A stretch of DNA of 64,000 nucleotides. Origin: Planobispora longispora. GTDB lineage: Bacteria > Actinomycetota > Actinomycetes > Streptosporangiales > Streptosporangiaceae. Position numbers and translations under genes: made by a program. The stretch covers positions 488,019-552,018 of the forward strand of contig NZ_BOOH01000019.1 of the NCBI RefSeq assembly GCF_016863135.1, written 5' to 3'. The stretch's first letter is position 1. Each line of letters begins with the position of its first letter. Shown piece after piece: positions 36,797-45,509 of this stretch. The notes beneath the pieces are model-generated. The model searched no databases. It saw only the letters and a list, made by a program, of their open reading frames with translations, and was not told the DNA's origin.

Positions 36797-37783
36797 TCAC
36801 GTCAGTCGGCGGGCCGCCTCGGTCGCCCAGTAGGTGAGGATCAGGTCGGCCCCGGCGCGGCGGATCGCGACCAGCGACTCCGTGATGGCCCGCTCCCGGT
36901 CGATCCAGCCGTTGGCCGCCGCGGCCTCGACCATGGCGTACTCCCCGCTGACCTGGTAGGCCGCCACCGGCACGTCCACCAGGTCGCGAACCTGCCGCAG
37001 GATGTCGAGGTAGGCCAGCGCGGGCTTGACCATCACCGCGTCGGCGCCCTCGGCCAGGTCGAGCCGGACCTCGCGCAGCGCCTCGCCGATCGGCCCGGCC
37101 GGGTCCTGCTGGTAGGCGCTGCGGTCGCCGAACTGCGGCGCGCACTCGGCGGCGTCGCGGAACGGGCCGTAGAACGCCGAGGCGTACTTGGCGGAGTAGG
37201 CCAGGATCGGGATCTGCTCGAAGCCCTCGCCGTCCAGCGCCGCGCGGATGGCGGCGACCTGCCCGTCCATCATCCCGCTCGGCGCGATCACCTGCGACCC
37301 CGCCCGCGCCTGGGCCACCGCGGCGGCCGCGTAGCGCTCCAGGGTGGCGTCGTTGTCGACCTCGCCCGCGGGGGTGAGGATGCCGCAGTGCCCGTGGTCG
37401 GTGAACTCGTCCAGGCACGTGTCGGTCATCACGACCATCGTGTCGCCGACGTCGGCGGCCAGGTCCGCGACCGCCTGCTGGACGATCCCGGCCGGGTCGT
37501 CGGCGGCCGAGCCGCGGGCGTCCTTCACCGCCGGGACGCCGAACAGGATCAGCCCGCCGACCCCCGCCTCGGCCGCCTCGTGGGCGGCCTTGCGCAGCGA
37601 GTCGCGGGTGTGCTGGAACACGCCCGGCATCGACCCGATGGGCTGCGGCTCGGCGAGGCCCTCCTTGACGAACATCGGCAGCACCAGCTCGGCGGGGTGC
37701 AGCCTCGTGCCGGCCGTCATGCGGCGCATCGGCGCCGTACGGCGGAGCCTGCGCGGGCGCGCGGCGGGGAACTGGGCGGTCAT
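36797..37783 (-). CDS. hemB: Delta-aminolevulinic acid dehydratase (porphobilinogen synthase)
   Basis: Condenses two 5-aminolevulinate into porphobilinogen; 328 residues. Schiff-base lysines are K199 (YSAKYASAFYGPFR) and K253 (VMVKPALAYLD). The metal-site region TDTCLDEFTDHGHCG has C123 and C133 but Asp at position 125, where zinc enzymes carry the third Cys, so the site is mixed. The interval to the cobA-hemD stop is 18 bases. The gap 36588-36796 holds no clear gene. Confidence 0.96.
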   Translation of the reverse strand: MTAQFPAARPRRLRRTAPMRRMTAGTRLHPAELVLPMFVKEGLAEPQPIGSMPGVFQHTRDSLRKAAHEAAEAGVGGLILFGVPAVKDARGSAADDPAGIVQQAVADLAADVGDTMVVMTDTCLDEFTDHGHCGILTPAGEVDNDATLERYAAAAVAQARAGSQVIAPSGMMDGQVAAIRAALDGEGFEQIPILAYSAKYASAFYGPFRDAAECAPQFGDRSAYQQDPAGPIGEALREVRLDLAEGADAVMVKPALAYLDILRQVRDLVDVPVAAYQVSGEYAMVEAAAANGWIDRERAITESLVAIRRAGADLILTYWATEAARRLT

Positions 37784-37801
37784 GGTGGTCTTCCCCTCAG
37801 A

Positions 37802-39382
37802 TCACTTGGCGCGACGGCGGGCCCCGCGGCGGGTCTGGGAGGGCCGGCGCGGCACCTCTCCAGCCGCCAGGGCGGCCTGACGCTGCTTCGCACCATACTC
37901 GGCGAGCGCGGCGGCGAGGGCGGAAGCCGATGCTTTGTCCGCCATCACGTCGACGCGGAGGTTGAGCTCCTCGGCCGTCTTGGCGGTCTGCGGGCCGATC
38001 GCGGCGATCACCGTGACGTTGTGCGGCTTGCCGGCGATGCCGACGAGGTTGCGCACCGTGCTGGAGGAGGTGAACAGCACCGCGTCGAAGCCGCCCCCCT
38101 TGATCGCGTTGCGGATCTCCTCGGGCGGCGGCGCCGCGCGCACGGTCCGGTAGGCCGTGACGTCGTCGCACTCCCATCCCAGCTCGGTCAGGCCCGCGAC
38201 CAGGGCCTCGGTGGCGATGTCGGCGCGCGGCAGCAGGACCCGGTTGATCGGGTCGAGCATCGAGTCGTACGGCGGCCACTCGGCCAGCAGGCCCTCCGAC
38301 GACTGCTCCCCGGTCGGGACCAGGTCCGGCTTCACGCCGAACTCCACCAGGGCCCGCGCGGTGGCCTCGCCCACGGCGGCGACCTTCAGCCCGGCGAAGG
38401 CGCGGGCGTCCAGGCCGTACTCCTCGAACTTCTCGCGCACGGCCTTGACCGCGTTCGCGCTGGTGAAGGCGACCCACTCGTAGCGGCCCGTGACCAGGCC
38501 CTTGATCGCCCGATCCATCTGCTGCGGGGTGCGCGGCGGCTCGACGGAGATCGTCGGGACCTCCTCGGGCACCGCGCCGTAGGAGCGCAGCTGCTCGACC
38601 AGGCCGGCGGACTGCTCCTTGGTGCGGGGCACGAGCACCCGCCAGCCGAACAGCGGCTTGGTCTCGAACCACGACAGCCGCTCGCGCATGCCGACGGCCT
38701 CGCCGACCACGATCAGCGCGGGCTCGGTCATCCCGGCGTGCTTGAGGTCGGGCGCCATCCGGCCGAGCGTGGTCACCACGGTGTACTGCTCCGTCGTGGT
38801 GCCCGAGCTGCTGATCGCGACGGGCGTGGAGTCCGGCCGGCCGGCGGCGACCAGCGCCTTGCCGATCGCCACGGCGTCGGCGATCCCGTTGTAGATCACC
38901 AGGGTTCCCGCCGAGGCCGCGTGCGTGCCCCAGTCGCCGACCATGGACGCGTCCACGACCCGGAACTCGGGCACGGAGACCGCCGCGGGGATGCCCGCGT
39001 AGGCGAGCACCGCCGTCGCCGGGGGGACCCCCGGCACGATCTCGAAGTCCACCTCCGCCGCGGTGCAGGCCGCGACCTCCTCGGTGATCGAGGAGAAGAA
39101 CATCGGGTCGCCCGCGCACAGGCGTACGACGCCGCGACCCGCCTTGGCCGCCGTCACGGCCTCGATCGAGACCGCTCCCGCCCCGGAGTCGTCGACGATC
39201 TCGACGTCCTGGCGGCAGTGGCGCAGCAGCGAACCGTACGCCTCCCGGTCGAGCACGACGAGGTCGGCCTTCGCCAGCAGGTCGGCCCCGCGCAGCGTGA
39301 GCAGGCCCTCGTCACCCGGTCCCGCGCCGACGAAGGCGACGAGTCCCGCGGGATGCTCGAAGGTGGTACTTCCGGAGCTCAA
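37802..39382 (-). CDS. hemD: Fused uroporphyrinogen-III C-methyltransferase-like / uroporphyrinogen-III synthase
   Basis: 526 residues from TTG at 39382, in TTGA overlap with the hemC stop; upstream frame is a hemC shadow. Residues ~8-240 are a CobA/SUMT-like domain (VAFVGAGPGDEGLLTLRGA; VPGVPPATAVLAYAGIP), and ~255-500 are the HemD synthase (GWRVLVPRTKEQSAGL; FTSANAV; FTSSSTVRNLVG). In the methylase half the usual GGDPFVFGRGGEE is altered to AGDPMFFSSITEE, so methylation activity is doubtful. The tail after 500 is basic. The fusion is usual for actinobacteria. Confidence 0.93.
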   Translation of the reverse strand: MSSGSTTFEHPAGLVAFVGAGPGDEGLLTLRGADLLAKADLVVLDREAYGSLLRHCRQDVEIVDDSGAGAVSIEAVTAAKAGRGVVRLCAGDPMFFSSITEEVAACTAAEVDFEIVPGVPPATAVLAYAGIPAAVSVPEFRVVDASMVGDWGTHAASAGTLVIYNGIADAVAIGKALVAAGRPDSTPVAISSSGTTTEQYTVVTTLGRMAPDLKHAGMTEPALIVVGEAVGMRERLSWFETKPLFGWRVLVPRTKEQSAGLVEQLRSYGAVPEEVPTISVEPPRTPQQMDRAIKGLVTGRYEWVAFTSANAVKAVREKFEEYGLDARAFAGLKVAAVGEATARALVEFGVKPDLVPTGEQSSEGLLAEWPPYDSMLDPINRVLLPRADIATEALVAGLTELGWECDDVTAYRTVRAAPPPEEIRNAIKGGGFDAVLFTSSSTVRNLVGIAGKPHNVTVIAAIGPQTAKTAEELNLRVDVMADKASASALAAALAEYGAKQRQAALAAGEVPRRPSQTRRGARRRAK

Positions 39383-40290
39383 TGTGTCTGCTCCCCCATC
39401 AACGTGCCGGCCCCTTCTGCGATCATCTGGGCCGCGAGGTCGCGGCCCAGATCCACGGCCGCCGAAGAGGTCCCGGCGGTGGACTTGCGCACCGCGGTCC
39501 CGCCGTCGATGGCGACGACGGCCGCGGTCAGGTTCAGATCTTGCCCGTCGACGGCCGCGAACGCACCAACCGGAGCGGCGCAGCCCGCCTCCAGGGCGTT
39601 GAGCACGGTGCGCTCGGCCGTCACGGCGGCGCGGGTGACGGGGTCGTCGAGCACGCCCAGCAGCTCGATCAGATCGGCCCGGTCGGAGCGGACCTCCACG
39701 GCCAGCGCTCCCTGGCCGGGGGCCGGGAGCATCTCCTCGACCTCGAAGATCTGGGCGATCTCGGCCTCCCGGCCGAGCCTGACGAGCCCGGCCGCGGCCA
39801 GGACGACGCCGTGCAGCTCGCCGGAGGTGACCTTGCCGATCCTGGTCTCGCCGTTGCCGCGGATCGGAACGCATTCGATATCAGGACGGAGCATACGAAG
39901 CTGGGCGATTCTCCGCGGCGAGCCCGTGCCGATCCTCGCTCCCGGCGGCAGGTCGGCCAGCTTCCCCCCGGCGACCAGGGCGTCCCGGCAGTCGTCACGG
40001 GGCGGGATCGCGGCGATGACGACGCGCGGGTCGGGAGTGGTGGGCAGGTCCTTCAGCGAGTGCACCGCGAAGTCGATCTCGCCCTCGATCAGCTTGTCGC
40101 GCAGCGCGCTGACGAAGACGCCGGTCCCGCCCAGCTGCGTCAGGTTCGCCCTGGTCACGTCACCGTAGGTGGTGACGCCGACCGTCTCGACGGCCCGGCC
40201 GGTCAGCTCGGTGAACCGGGCGGCGACCAGCCCCGACTGCGTCGTGGCCATGAGGCTCCGACGCGTTCCCATCCTCAGGGGGCCCGTCAC
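39379..40290 (-). CDS. hemC: Porphobilinogen deaminase (hydroxymethylbilane synthase)
   Basis: 303 residues. Catalytic Asp D81 is in HSLKDLPT and the dipyrromethane cofactor cysteine C237 in LEAGCAAPVGA. GTGSPRRIAQLR and PIRGNGETRIGKV bind substrate; the latter is a slight variant of IRGNVDTR. Start GTG at 40290 overlaps the hemA stop (GTGA). Its linear tetrapyrrole product goes to the HemD half of the next gene. Confidence 0.97.
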   Translation of the reverse strand: MTGPLRMGTRRSLMATTQSGLVAARFTELTGRAVETVGVTTYGDVTRANLTQLGGTGVFVSALRDKLIEGEIDFAVHSLKDLPTTPDPRVVIAAIPPRDDCRDALVAGGKLADLPPGARIGTGSPRRIAQLRMLRPDIECVPIRGNGETRIGKVTSGELHGVVLAAAGLVRLGREAEIAQIFEVEEMLPAPGQGALAVEVRSDRADLIELLGVLDDPVTRAAVTAERTVLNALEAGCAAPVGAFAAVDGQDLNLTAAVVAIDGGTAVRKSTAGTSSAAVDLGRDLAAQMIAEGAGTLMGEQTH

Positions 40291-41594
40291 CGGTCCACCT
40301 CCATGTCGATCGTCTCGACGCGCCTGACCGCGTCGGGAACCCTCGGGTTCAGATTGAACAGCTCACGCAGCGCTTCCGCATAATGATCGCCCGCCGGAGA
40401 CTCCGCGAGCTGCTTGACACGCACGGTGGGCTCGTGGAGCAGCTTGTCCACCACGCGCCTGACGGTCTGGGTGACCTCGTCGCGGACCCGGCCCTCGACC
40501 TCCGGGACCCGCGCCACGAGCCGCGCGAGCTCGGCCTCCACCACCTCGGCCGCCTTGCTCCGCAGCGCGACCACGGTCGGCGTGACGCGCGCGGCGCGCT
40601 CGGCCGTCAGGTAGGCCGCGACCTCCTCGGCGACGATCCCGCGCACCGCGGCGACCGCCTCGACCCGGCCGCCGTCGTCGGCGCCGGTCTCGGCCCCGCC
40701 CTCCTGCATGGACTCCAGGTCGACGAGGGTGACGCCGGGCAGCAGCCGGACGGCGGGATCCACGTCGTGCGGCAGGGCGAGGTCGAGCAGGAACATCTCC
40801 CGCGGGGTCACCATGTCCGCCGTGATGACCACGTCGGTGGCGCCGGTGCAGGAGATGACCAGGTCGGCCTCCGCCAGCTCCGCGGCCAGGTCGGAGAAGG
40901 GGGCGGCCCGGCCGCCGACCGTCTGCGCCAGCCGTACGGCGCGCTCGTGGGTCCGGTTGACCACCACGATGTCGCTCACCCCGGCCCGCTGCAGGGTCGC
41001 GGCGGACAGGGCGCTCATCGAACCGGCGCCGACCACCAGGGCCCTGCGGCCCCGTACCTGGCCGAGGGTCCGCTCGGCGAGGGTGAGGCCCACCCCCACC
41101 AGGGACGCGCCCGCCCGGTCGATGCCGGTCTCGGCGTGGGCCCGCTTGCCGACGCGCAGCGCCTGCTGGACGAGCTCGTTGAGGGTCGCGCCGAGGGTGC
41201 CCCGCTCCTGGCCGAGGCGGAGCGCCTGCCGTACCTGGCCGAGGATCTGCCCCTCGCCGACGACCATGGAGTCCAGGCCGGCGCCGACCGAGAACAGGTG
41301 CTCGACGGCCTGGTCCTCGTAGTGCACGTACAGGTGGGACGAGAGCTGCTCCTTCGGGACGCCCGAATGGACGCTGAGCAGCTCGGAGATCTCGTTCACC
41401 GCCGCGTGGAAGCGGTCCACGACGGCGTAGACCTCGACCCGGTTGCAGGTCGAGACGACCATGACCTCCGCGACGCACGCGGCGCCGTGGACGTCGTGCA
41501 GCAGCTTGGCCAGCCGGTCGCCCGAGACGGAGACGCGTTCCAGCAGGGCGACGGGAGCCGTCCGGTGACTCAGGCCGACGACGAGGACGCTCAT
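40287..41594 (-). CDS. hemA: Glutamyl-tRNA reductase
   Basis: NADPH-dependent reductase that starts the C5 pathway of haem synthesis; 435 residues. Catalytic C50 is in STCNRVEVY, the NADPH domain shows RALVVGAGSMSALSA, and the C-terminal dimerisation helices run from ~300. ATG at 41594 has GAGAGGGG nine bases upstream and overlaps the stop of a small reading frame by four bases. In S. coelicolor, hemACD are co-transcribed with rex; the same is likely here. Confidence 0.97.
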   Translation of the reverse strand: MSVLVVGLSHRTAPVALLERVSVSGDRLAKLLHDVHGAACVAEVMVVSTCNRVEVYAVVDRFHAAVNEISELLSVHSGVPKEQLSSHLYVHYEDQAVEHLFSVGAGLDSMVVGEGQILGQVRQALRLGQERGTLGATLNELVQQALRVGKRAHAETGIDRAGASLVGVGLTLAERTLGQVRGRRALVVGAGSMSALSAATLQRAGVSDIVVVNRTHERAVRLAQTVGGRAAPFSDLAAELAEADLVISCTGATDVVITADMVTPREMFLLDLALPHDVDPAVRLLPGVTLVDLESMQEGGAETGADDGGRVEAVAAVRGIVAEEVAAYLTAERAARVTPTVVALRSKAAEVVEAELARLVARVPEVEGRVRDEVTQTVRRVVDKLLHEPTVRVKQLAESPAGDHYAEALRELFNLNPRVPDAVRRVETIDMEVDR

Positions 41595-41731
41595 CGGACG
41601 ACGCCCCTCTCGCCCGACGGCCCGGAGCCCGCGAACGCGTCGCGCCGGCGGACCCGCTCGCCGCGCCCGCCCGTCCGGCGGTCGCCTCGCGTCCGCTCGC
41701 GGCGGCTCTCCGCCGTTCTCTGTGCAGTCAC
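41591..41731 (-). CDS. Possible 46-residue Arg-rich peptide between rex and hemA
   Basis: GTG at 41731 overlaps the rex stop (GTGA) and the TGA at 41591-41593 overlaps the hemA start (ATGA), so this 46-codon frame fills the rex-hemA gap exactly. About 90% of codons end in G or C. The product has 14 Arg and begins VTAQRTAESRRERTRG; no family is recognised. Chance open frames are common in DNA this GC-rich, and both overlaps come partly free from neighbouring signals, so it may only couple translation of hemA to rex. Confidence 0.35.
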   Translation of the reverse strand: MTAQRTAESRRERTRGDRRTGGRGERVRRRDAFAGSGPSGERGVVR

Positions 41732-42435
41732 AGGTCCACCGCCTCGGGCCATTCCTCGGCCATCGCGGCCCCCCCAGTCATCCGATCCGTCTTGCGTTGC
41801 TCGTGGAACGCGAGGATCTGCAGCTCGATCGATAGGTCGACCTTACGGATATCGACGCCTTCGGGCACGGAAAGCACGACGGGGGCGAAGTTCAAGATGC
41901 TGGTGATCCCCGCGGCGATGACCCGGTCGGCCACCTGCTGGGCCGCCGCCGCCGGTGTCGCGAGCACCACGATCGACACTCCCCGCCGTCTGATAACGGC
42001 CTCCAGCTCGTCGATGTGCTCCACATTCAATCCCGCGATACGGTCGCCCACCACGGCGGGGTCGGCGTCGAGGAGCGCGGCGACCCGGAACCCCCGGGAG
42101 ACGAACCCTCCGTAGTTGGCCAGTGCCCGTCCGAGGTTACCCACTCCGACGATCGCGATGGCCCAATCCTGGGTGAGACCCAGCTCACGGGAGATCTGGT
42201 AGATCAGATATTCGACGTCGTAGCCGACCCCGCGCGTGCCGTAGGACCCCAGGTGGGAGAGGTCCTTGCGGAGCTTGGCGGAGTTCACGCCCGCGGCGAC
42301 CGCCAGGTCCTCCGAGCTCACCGTCGCCAGTCCCCGCTCGGACATGCCGTTCAGCGCTCGCAAATAGAGCGGCAGCCGGGCGACGGTCGCCTCGGGGATG
42401 CCACGTTCACGAGCTTGGGACAGACGGCGAATCAC
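41728..42435 (-). CDS. rex: Redox-sensing transcriptional repressor Rex
   Basis: 235 residues. The N-terminal winged helix (ATVARLPLYLRALNGM; AAGVNSAKLRKDLSHLG) binds operator DNA, and the Rossmann domain (AIAIVGVGNLGRALANYGGF, GxGxxG at 97-102) binds NADH or NAD+. The C-terminal helix LSIELQILAFHEQRK swaps between subunits. GTG at 42435 has GGAG nine bases upstream. A Rex operator lies 88 bases upstream, indicating autoregulation. Likely targets in this window are rex-hem, menJ and nuo. Confidence 0.96.
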   Translation of the reverse strand: MIRRLSQARERGIPEATVARLPLYLRALNGMSERGLATVSSEDLAVAAGVNSAKLRKDLSHLGSYGTRGVGYDVEYLIYQISRELGLTQDWAIAIVGVGNLGRALANYGGFVSRGFRVAALLDADPAVVGDRIAGLNVEHIDELEAVIRRRGVSIVVLATPAAAAQQVADRVIAAGITSILNFAPVVLSVPEGVDIRKVDLSIELQILAFHEQRKTDRMTGGAAMAEEWPEAVDL

Positions 42436-42522
42436 GTGCCGGAGCTCCAGGGGGACAGGCGACCGGCGCGGCCCGGACGCAACGGATGACGAGGTGAGGC
42501 CACTGTCATCCAGGTTAGTCCC

Positions 42523-42542
42523 TTTGTGAACCGGTGCACAAA
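42523..42542. promoter_or_regulatory. Rex operator upstream of rex
   Basis: TTTGTGAACCGGTGCACAAA is a near-perfect palindrome: the outer TTTGTG/CACAAA arms match fully, only the inner AA/TG pair deviates. On the minus strand it overlaps a candidate -35 (TTGTGC) 18 bases before TAACCT, a candidate -10 at 42511-42516. This is the place expected for autorepression of rex. Confidence 0.75.
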
Positions 42543-42642
42543 GTGATCCCCCACTCAGCGCATTCCAGAAGTTCCGCCTGCGACCGGCCCGGCGCCGGGG
42601 ACGGGTGCGCGGGACCGCCGGGACACCCGTAACGTGGCGGGC

Positions 42643-42891
42643 ATGTCACCGCAGGAACACCGCATCACACTGCTCGGCAAGCCCGGCTGCCACCTGTGCG
42701 ACGACGCGCGGGCCGTGATCGAACGGGTCGCCGCCGAACTGGGCGTTCCCTGGGAGGAGCGCGACATCACCGCCTCCGAGGAGGACCAGGCGAAATACTG
42801 GGACATGATTCCGGTCACTCTCATCGACGGCGTGCAGCACGACTTCTGGCGCGTCGACGAGAAGCGCCTGCGGGCCGCGCTCGGCTCCTGA
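42643..42891 (+). CDS. Glutaredoxin-like thiol protein
   Basis: 82 residues from ATG at 42643 (three upstream codons from GTG 42634 are possible). CxxC is GKPGCHLCDDA (C16, C19); cis-Pro is in MIPVTLIDG. It belongs to the short DUF836/glutaredoxin-like group. TAACGT seven bases upstream of the ATG and the lack of a ribosome site suggest a leaderless transcript. A homologue (Rv0508) adjoins hemA in M. tuberculosis. Divergent from rex, sharing the Rex-site region at distance. Confidence 0.88.
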   Translation: MSPQEHRITLLGKPGCHLCDDARAVIERVAAELGVPWEERDITASEEDQAKYWDMIPVTLIDGVQHDFWRVDEKRLRAALGS

Positions 42892-42953
42892 GCGCCGCCG
42901 GCTCCCGGAGGCCGTCGCGCCCCTCCTGAGAGGCCGTCGCGCCCCTCCTGGAA

Positions 42954-44540
42954 TCAGAGCCTGAACGCCGTCGGCAGGGGCAGCACCTTGGCGGCGTTCA
43001 CGTTGAGCTCGATGACGTTCGTGGCGAGCACCATGTTCTGCCGCTCCGCGACGAACCGCTCGGCGTGCGGCTGCCGCTGGTGCTCGGCGTAGGCGACCTC
43101 GTCCCGGTAGATCTCGTAGATGATGCGCTGGAGCGGGGCCGACTTCACCGAGTGGCAGGTGTAGATCAGGGTGTCGGGCTCGTTCTGGCGGACGGCCTCG
43201 ACCGTGTCCTCCGCCAGCCGGTCGAACCCCTCGCCGGTCCCGTCGATCAGGGTGAAAACCGTCAGGAGCCCGTAGATGCTCGGCGACGGCCGCGTCGAGG
43301 CGTCCCCGCCCAGCCGCTCGGCGGGCAGGCCGTACGCCGGGCCCGGCGGGGCGCCGAACGCCTGTTCCGCGGGCATCGGGCGGAGGCTGTCGGCCTGCCG
43401 GGCGCCGTGGGAGGGGTCCGGCAGGCCGTACTCGTCGAGGGGGATGTTGTACTCGCCGGTCATCGGGCCGCCGGGAGCCGGATCGGCGGCGGGCATGCCG
43501 AACTGCCCGGTCCTCGGGAAGTTCCCGGCGCGGTCGTCGCCGCCGGGCCGGTCGGAAGCGGGCATGCCGTACTCGCCGGCCATGAAGGTGCCGGTGGCGG
43601 GACCGTCGAACGGGTCGTCCTGGGTGGGGGATCCCTGCCCCATGCGCGCCGCGTAGTCGACGTTCCGCTCGCCCGCGCGGTACTCGGCGACGAGGTCGCC
43701 GAGGCCCGAGCGGCGGGAGGACTGCTCCGGCACCATCGGGGAGGCCTGGTCGGCCGGCATGCGCCGTCCCGCGACCTGGACGTCGTTGTGCTGGTCGGGC
43801 GCCGGACGGCGGCTGGGGCGCCGCTCCTCCCAGTCGTCCTCGTCCTCGAAGTCGTCGTCATCGTCCTCGTAGGGCGCGAGGGGCCGCAGGACGGCGTACC
43901 AGACGGCGGCGGTGACGACCAGGAGCAGCACGGCCACGACCATGCCCGGGACCGTGAAGGTGAAGGCCCCGATCATCGCCAGGCCCGTGGGGCCGACGAC
44001 CAGGAGCGCGTGCATGTTGTCGGTGTCGTAGTCGTCGCCGTCGCGCCAGCGCAGCACGGAGAGCGCGATCCCGCCGAGCAGGACCAGCGCGGCGATCACG
44101 TGGACGGCCGTCAGGAGGTAGGACGGGGGCAGGTCCCAGTGCTCACCGGCGACCGGGAGGGCCTTGCCGAACGACTCCTCCTCGGCGAGGGGGTCCAACG
44201 TCATGATCACTGATGCCACGACGGTGAGGCCGCCCCCCAGCAGCCACGCGCCGAACTTGGCGGCGGACTTGCGGGCCAGCAGCTGGACGACTCCGACGGC
44301 CAGCCAGAGGGGGGCCAGCATCGATCCGGTCAGCTGGTACACCCGGAATGTGACCGCCCCGAATCCGATCAGATGACCGGCGGCGACTACGCCCAGTGAC
44401 ACGAAAAGCGCTGCGGTCGTGACACTCCAGGCGATCAGCCAGCCCTTGGGCTCGCTGCGGAGCCGGCTGATGAGGGCGACCGTGGCGATGGCGGCGAGCA
44501 CGGCTCCGACGGACGCGATGACGGCGACAAGGACTTCCAT
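42954..44540 (-). CDS. Seven-helix membrane protein with C-terminal antibiotic-biosynthesis-monooxygenase (ABM) domain
   Basis: 528 residues from ATG at 44540, GGAGG four bases upstream. About seven hydrophobic helices fill residues 1-235. Then comes an acidic run (DDDDDFEDEDDWEE), a disordered Pro/Gly-rich linker with recurring TGxF/YGMP-type units, and a C-terminal ABM-like ferredoxin fold (~425-528: YGLLTVFTLIDG, TLIYTCHSVKSAPLQ, YEIYRDEVAYAEHQ). ABM folds can be quinol oxidases or sensor-like. The combination looks lineage-specific; function unknown. It is divergent from the bldN homologue by 226 bases. Confidence 0.8.
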   Translation of the reverse strand: MEVLVAVIASVGAVLAAIATVALISRLRSEPKGWLIAWSVTTAALFVSLGVVAAGHLIGFGAVTFRVYQLTGSMLAPLWLAVGVVQLLARKSAAKFGAWLLGGGLTVVASVIMTLDPLAEEESFGKALPVAGEHWDLPPSYLLTAVHVIAALVLLGGIALSVLRWRDGDDYDTDNMHALLVVGPTGLAMIGAFTFTVPGMVVAVLLLVVTAAVWYAVLRPLAPYEDDDDDFEDEDDWEERRPSRRPAPDQHNDVQVAGRRMPADQASPMVPEQSSRRSGLGDLVAEYRAGERNVDYAARMGQGSPTQDDPFDGPATGTFMAGEYGMPASDRPGGDDRAGNFPRTGQFGMPAADPAPGGPMTGEYNIPLDEYGLPDPSHGARQADSLRPMPAEQAFGAPPGPAYGLPAERLGGDASTRPSPSIYGLLTVFTLIDGTGEGFDRLAEDTVEAVRQNEPDTLIYTCHSVKSAPLQRIIYEIYRDEVAYAEHQRQPHAERFVAERQNMVLATNVIELNVNAAKVLPLPTAFRL

Positions 44541-44766
44541 GGTGCCTCCAATGCTGCCGGACATTGCCCTCCGACCGGTAGCCGGGCGTACGGCCCGGCC
44601 CTGACGTGCGGCGGCCGGGCCGGAGGAGCCCGCCCCGCGGACACCCGGCCCCACACCGTATACGCCGACTACCCCCAGTCACGACAGTGCGAGGTGGATT
44701 GTGGAATTTCCTGATGATTTCTAGAGTGGGCGAGCACGCCGCACCCTTTCTCCCCAGGGATACCGG

Positions 44767-45411
44767 ATGCCAGACACGTGGCCGTTCGCCGGAGCGCTCC
44801 CCGCCGCCACCGGGGTCGCCCGACCTACCCACAGCAACGATCTCCTCGTGCACGAGGACACGGCGGAGGAACTGCGCACGCTCGTCCTCCGCGCCAAGAC
44901 CGGCGACACGGAGGCGTTCGGCGCACTCTACGACCGCTACCTCGACCTGGTGTACCGCTACATCTACCTGCGGGTCGGATCCCACCCGCTCGCCGAGGAT
45001 CTCACGAGCGAGACCTTCCTCAGGGCGCTTCGCCGAATCACGGACTTCACTTGGCAGGGGCGTGACTTCGGCGCCTGGCTCGTGACCATCGCCAGGAATC
45101 TGGTCACCGACCATTTCAAGTCCGGCCGTTACCGGCTTGAAGTCTCCACGGCCGAGGTGTTCGAGACGCCGCTCGACGGTCCCCACATCCCGGAGAACGC
45201 CGTCGTCAGCGCGATGATCAGCCAGCGGGTGCTCACCGCCGTCCGCGCCCTCCGGCCCGAACAGCAGGAGTGCGTGGTCCTGCGGTTCCTGCACGGCATG
45301 TCCCTGGCCGAGACCGCGCTCATCATGGGCAAGAAGAGCGGCGCCATCAAGGCCCTGCAGTTCCGCGCGATCCGGGCGCTCGCCCGCGCGCTCCCCTCGG
45401 ATCTCGGCTGA
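44767..45411 (+). CDS. bldN: ECF sigma factor, BldN homologue
   Basis: 214 residues: region 2 (FGALYDRYLDLVYRYIYLRVG), the segment FTWQGRDFGAWLVTIARNL, and region 4 (PEQQECVVLRFLHGMSLAETA) resemble Streptomyces BldN closely. The ~35-residue N-terminal extension is shorter than the Streptomyces pro-sequence. In Streptomyces bldN lies near rex and hemA too, followed by the anti-sigma gene rsbN, as here. It likely directs aerial-hyphae genes; that function is inferred. The ribosome site (AGGGA) is weak. Confidence 0.85.
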   Translation: MPDTWPFAGALPAATGVARPTHSNDLLVHEDTAEELRTLVLRAKTGDTEAFGALYDRYLDLVYRYIYLRVGSHPLAEDLTSETFLRALRRITDFTWQGRDFGAWLVTIARNLVTDHFKSGRYRLEVSTAEVFETPLDGPHIPENAVVSAMISQRVLTAVRALRPEQQECVVLRFLHGMSLAETALIMGKKSGAIKALQFRAIRALARALPSDLG

Positions 45412-45509
45412 CCATGACGACAGGGGCACATCGCGTAACCTCACGCGGCAAGCCATCGTTAGGCAGATAGCACCGATGGATCATCTTCCGGGGGCGGCAG
45501 GGAGCGTTC

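Noticed and set aside
42432..42509. 25-codon frame upstream of rex, overlapping its GTG
   Set aside because: The ATG lies upstream of the start predicted from the -10 TAACCT and has no ribosome site, so it would not be transcribed whole.
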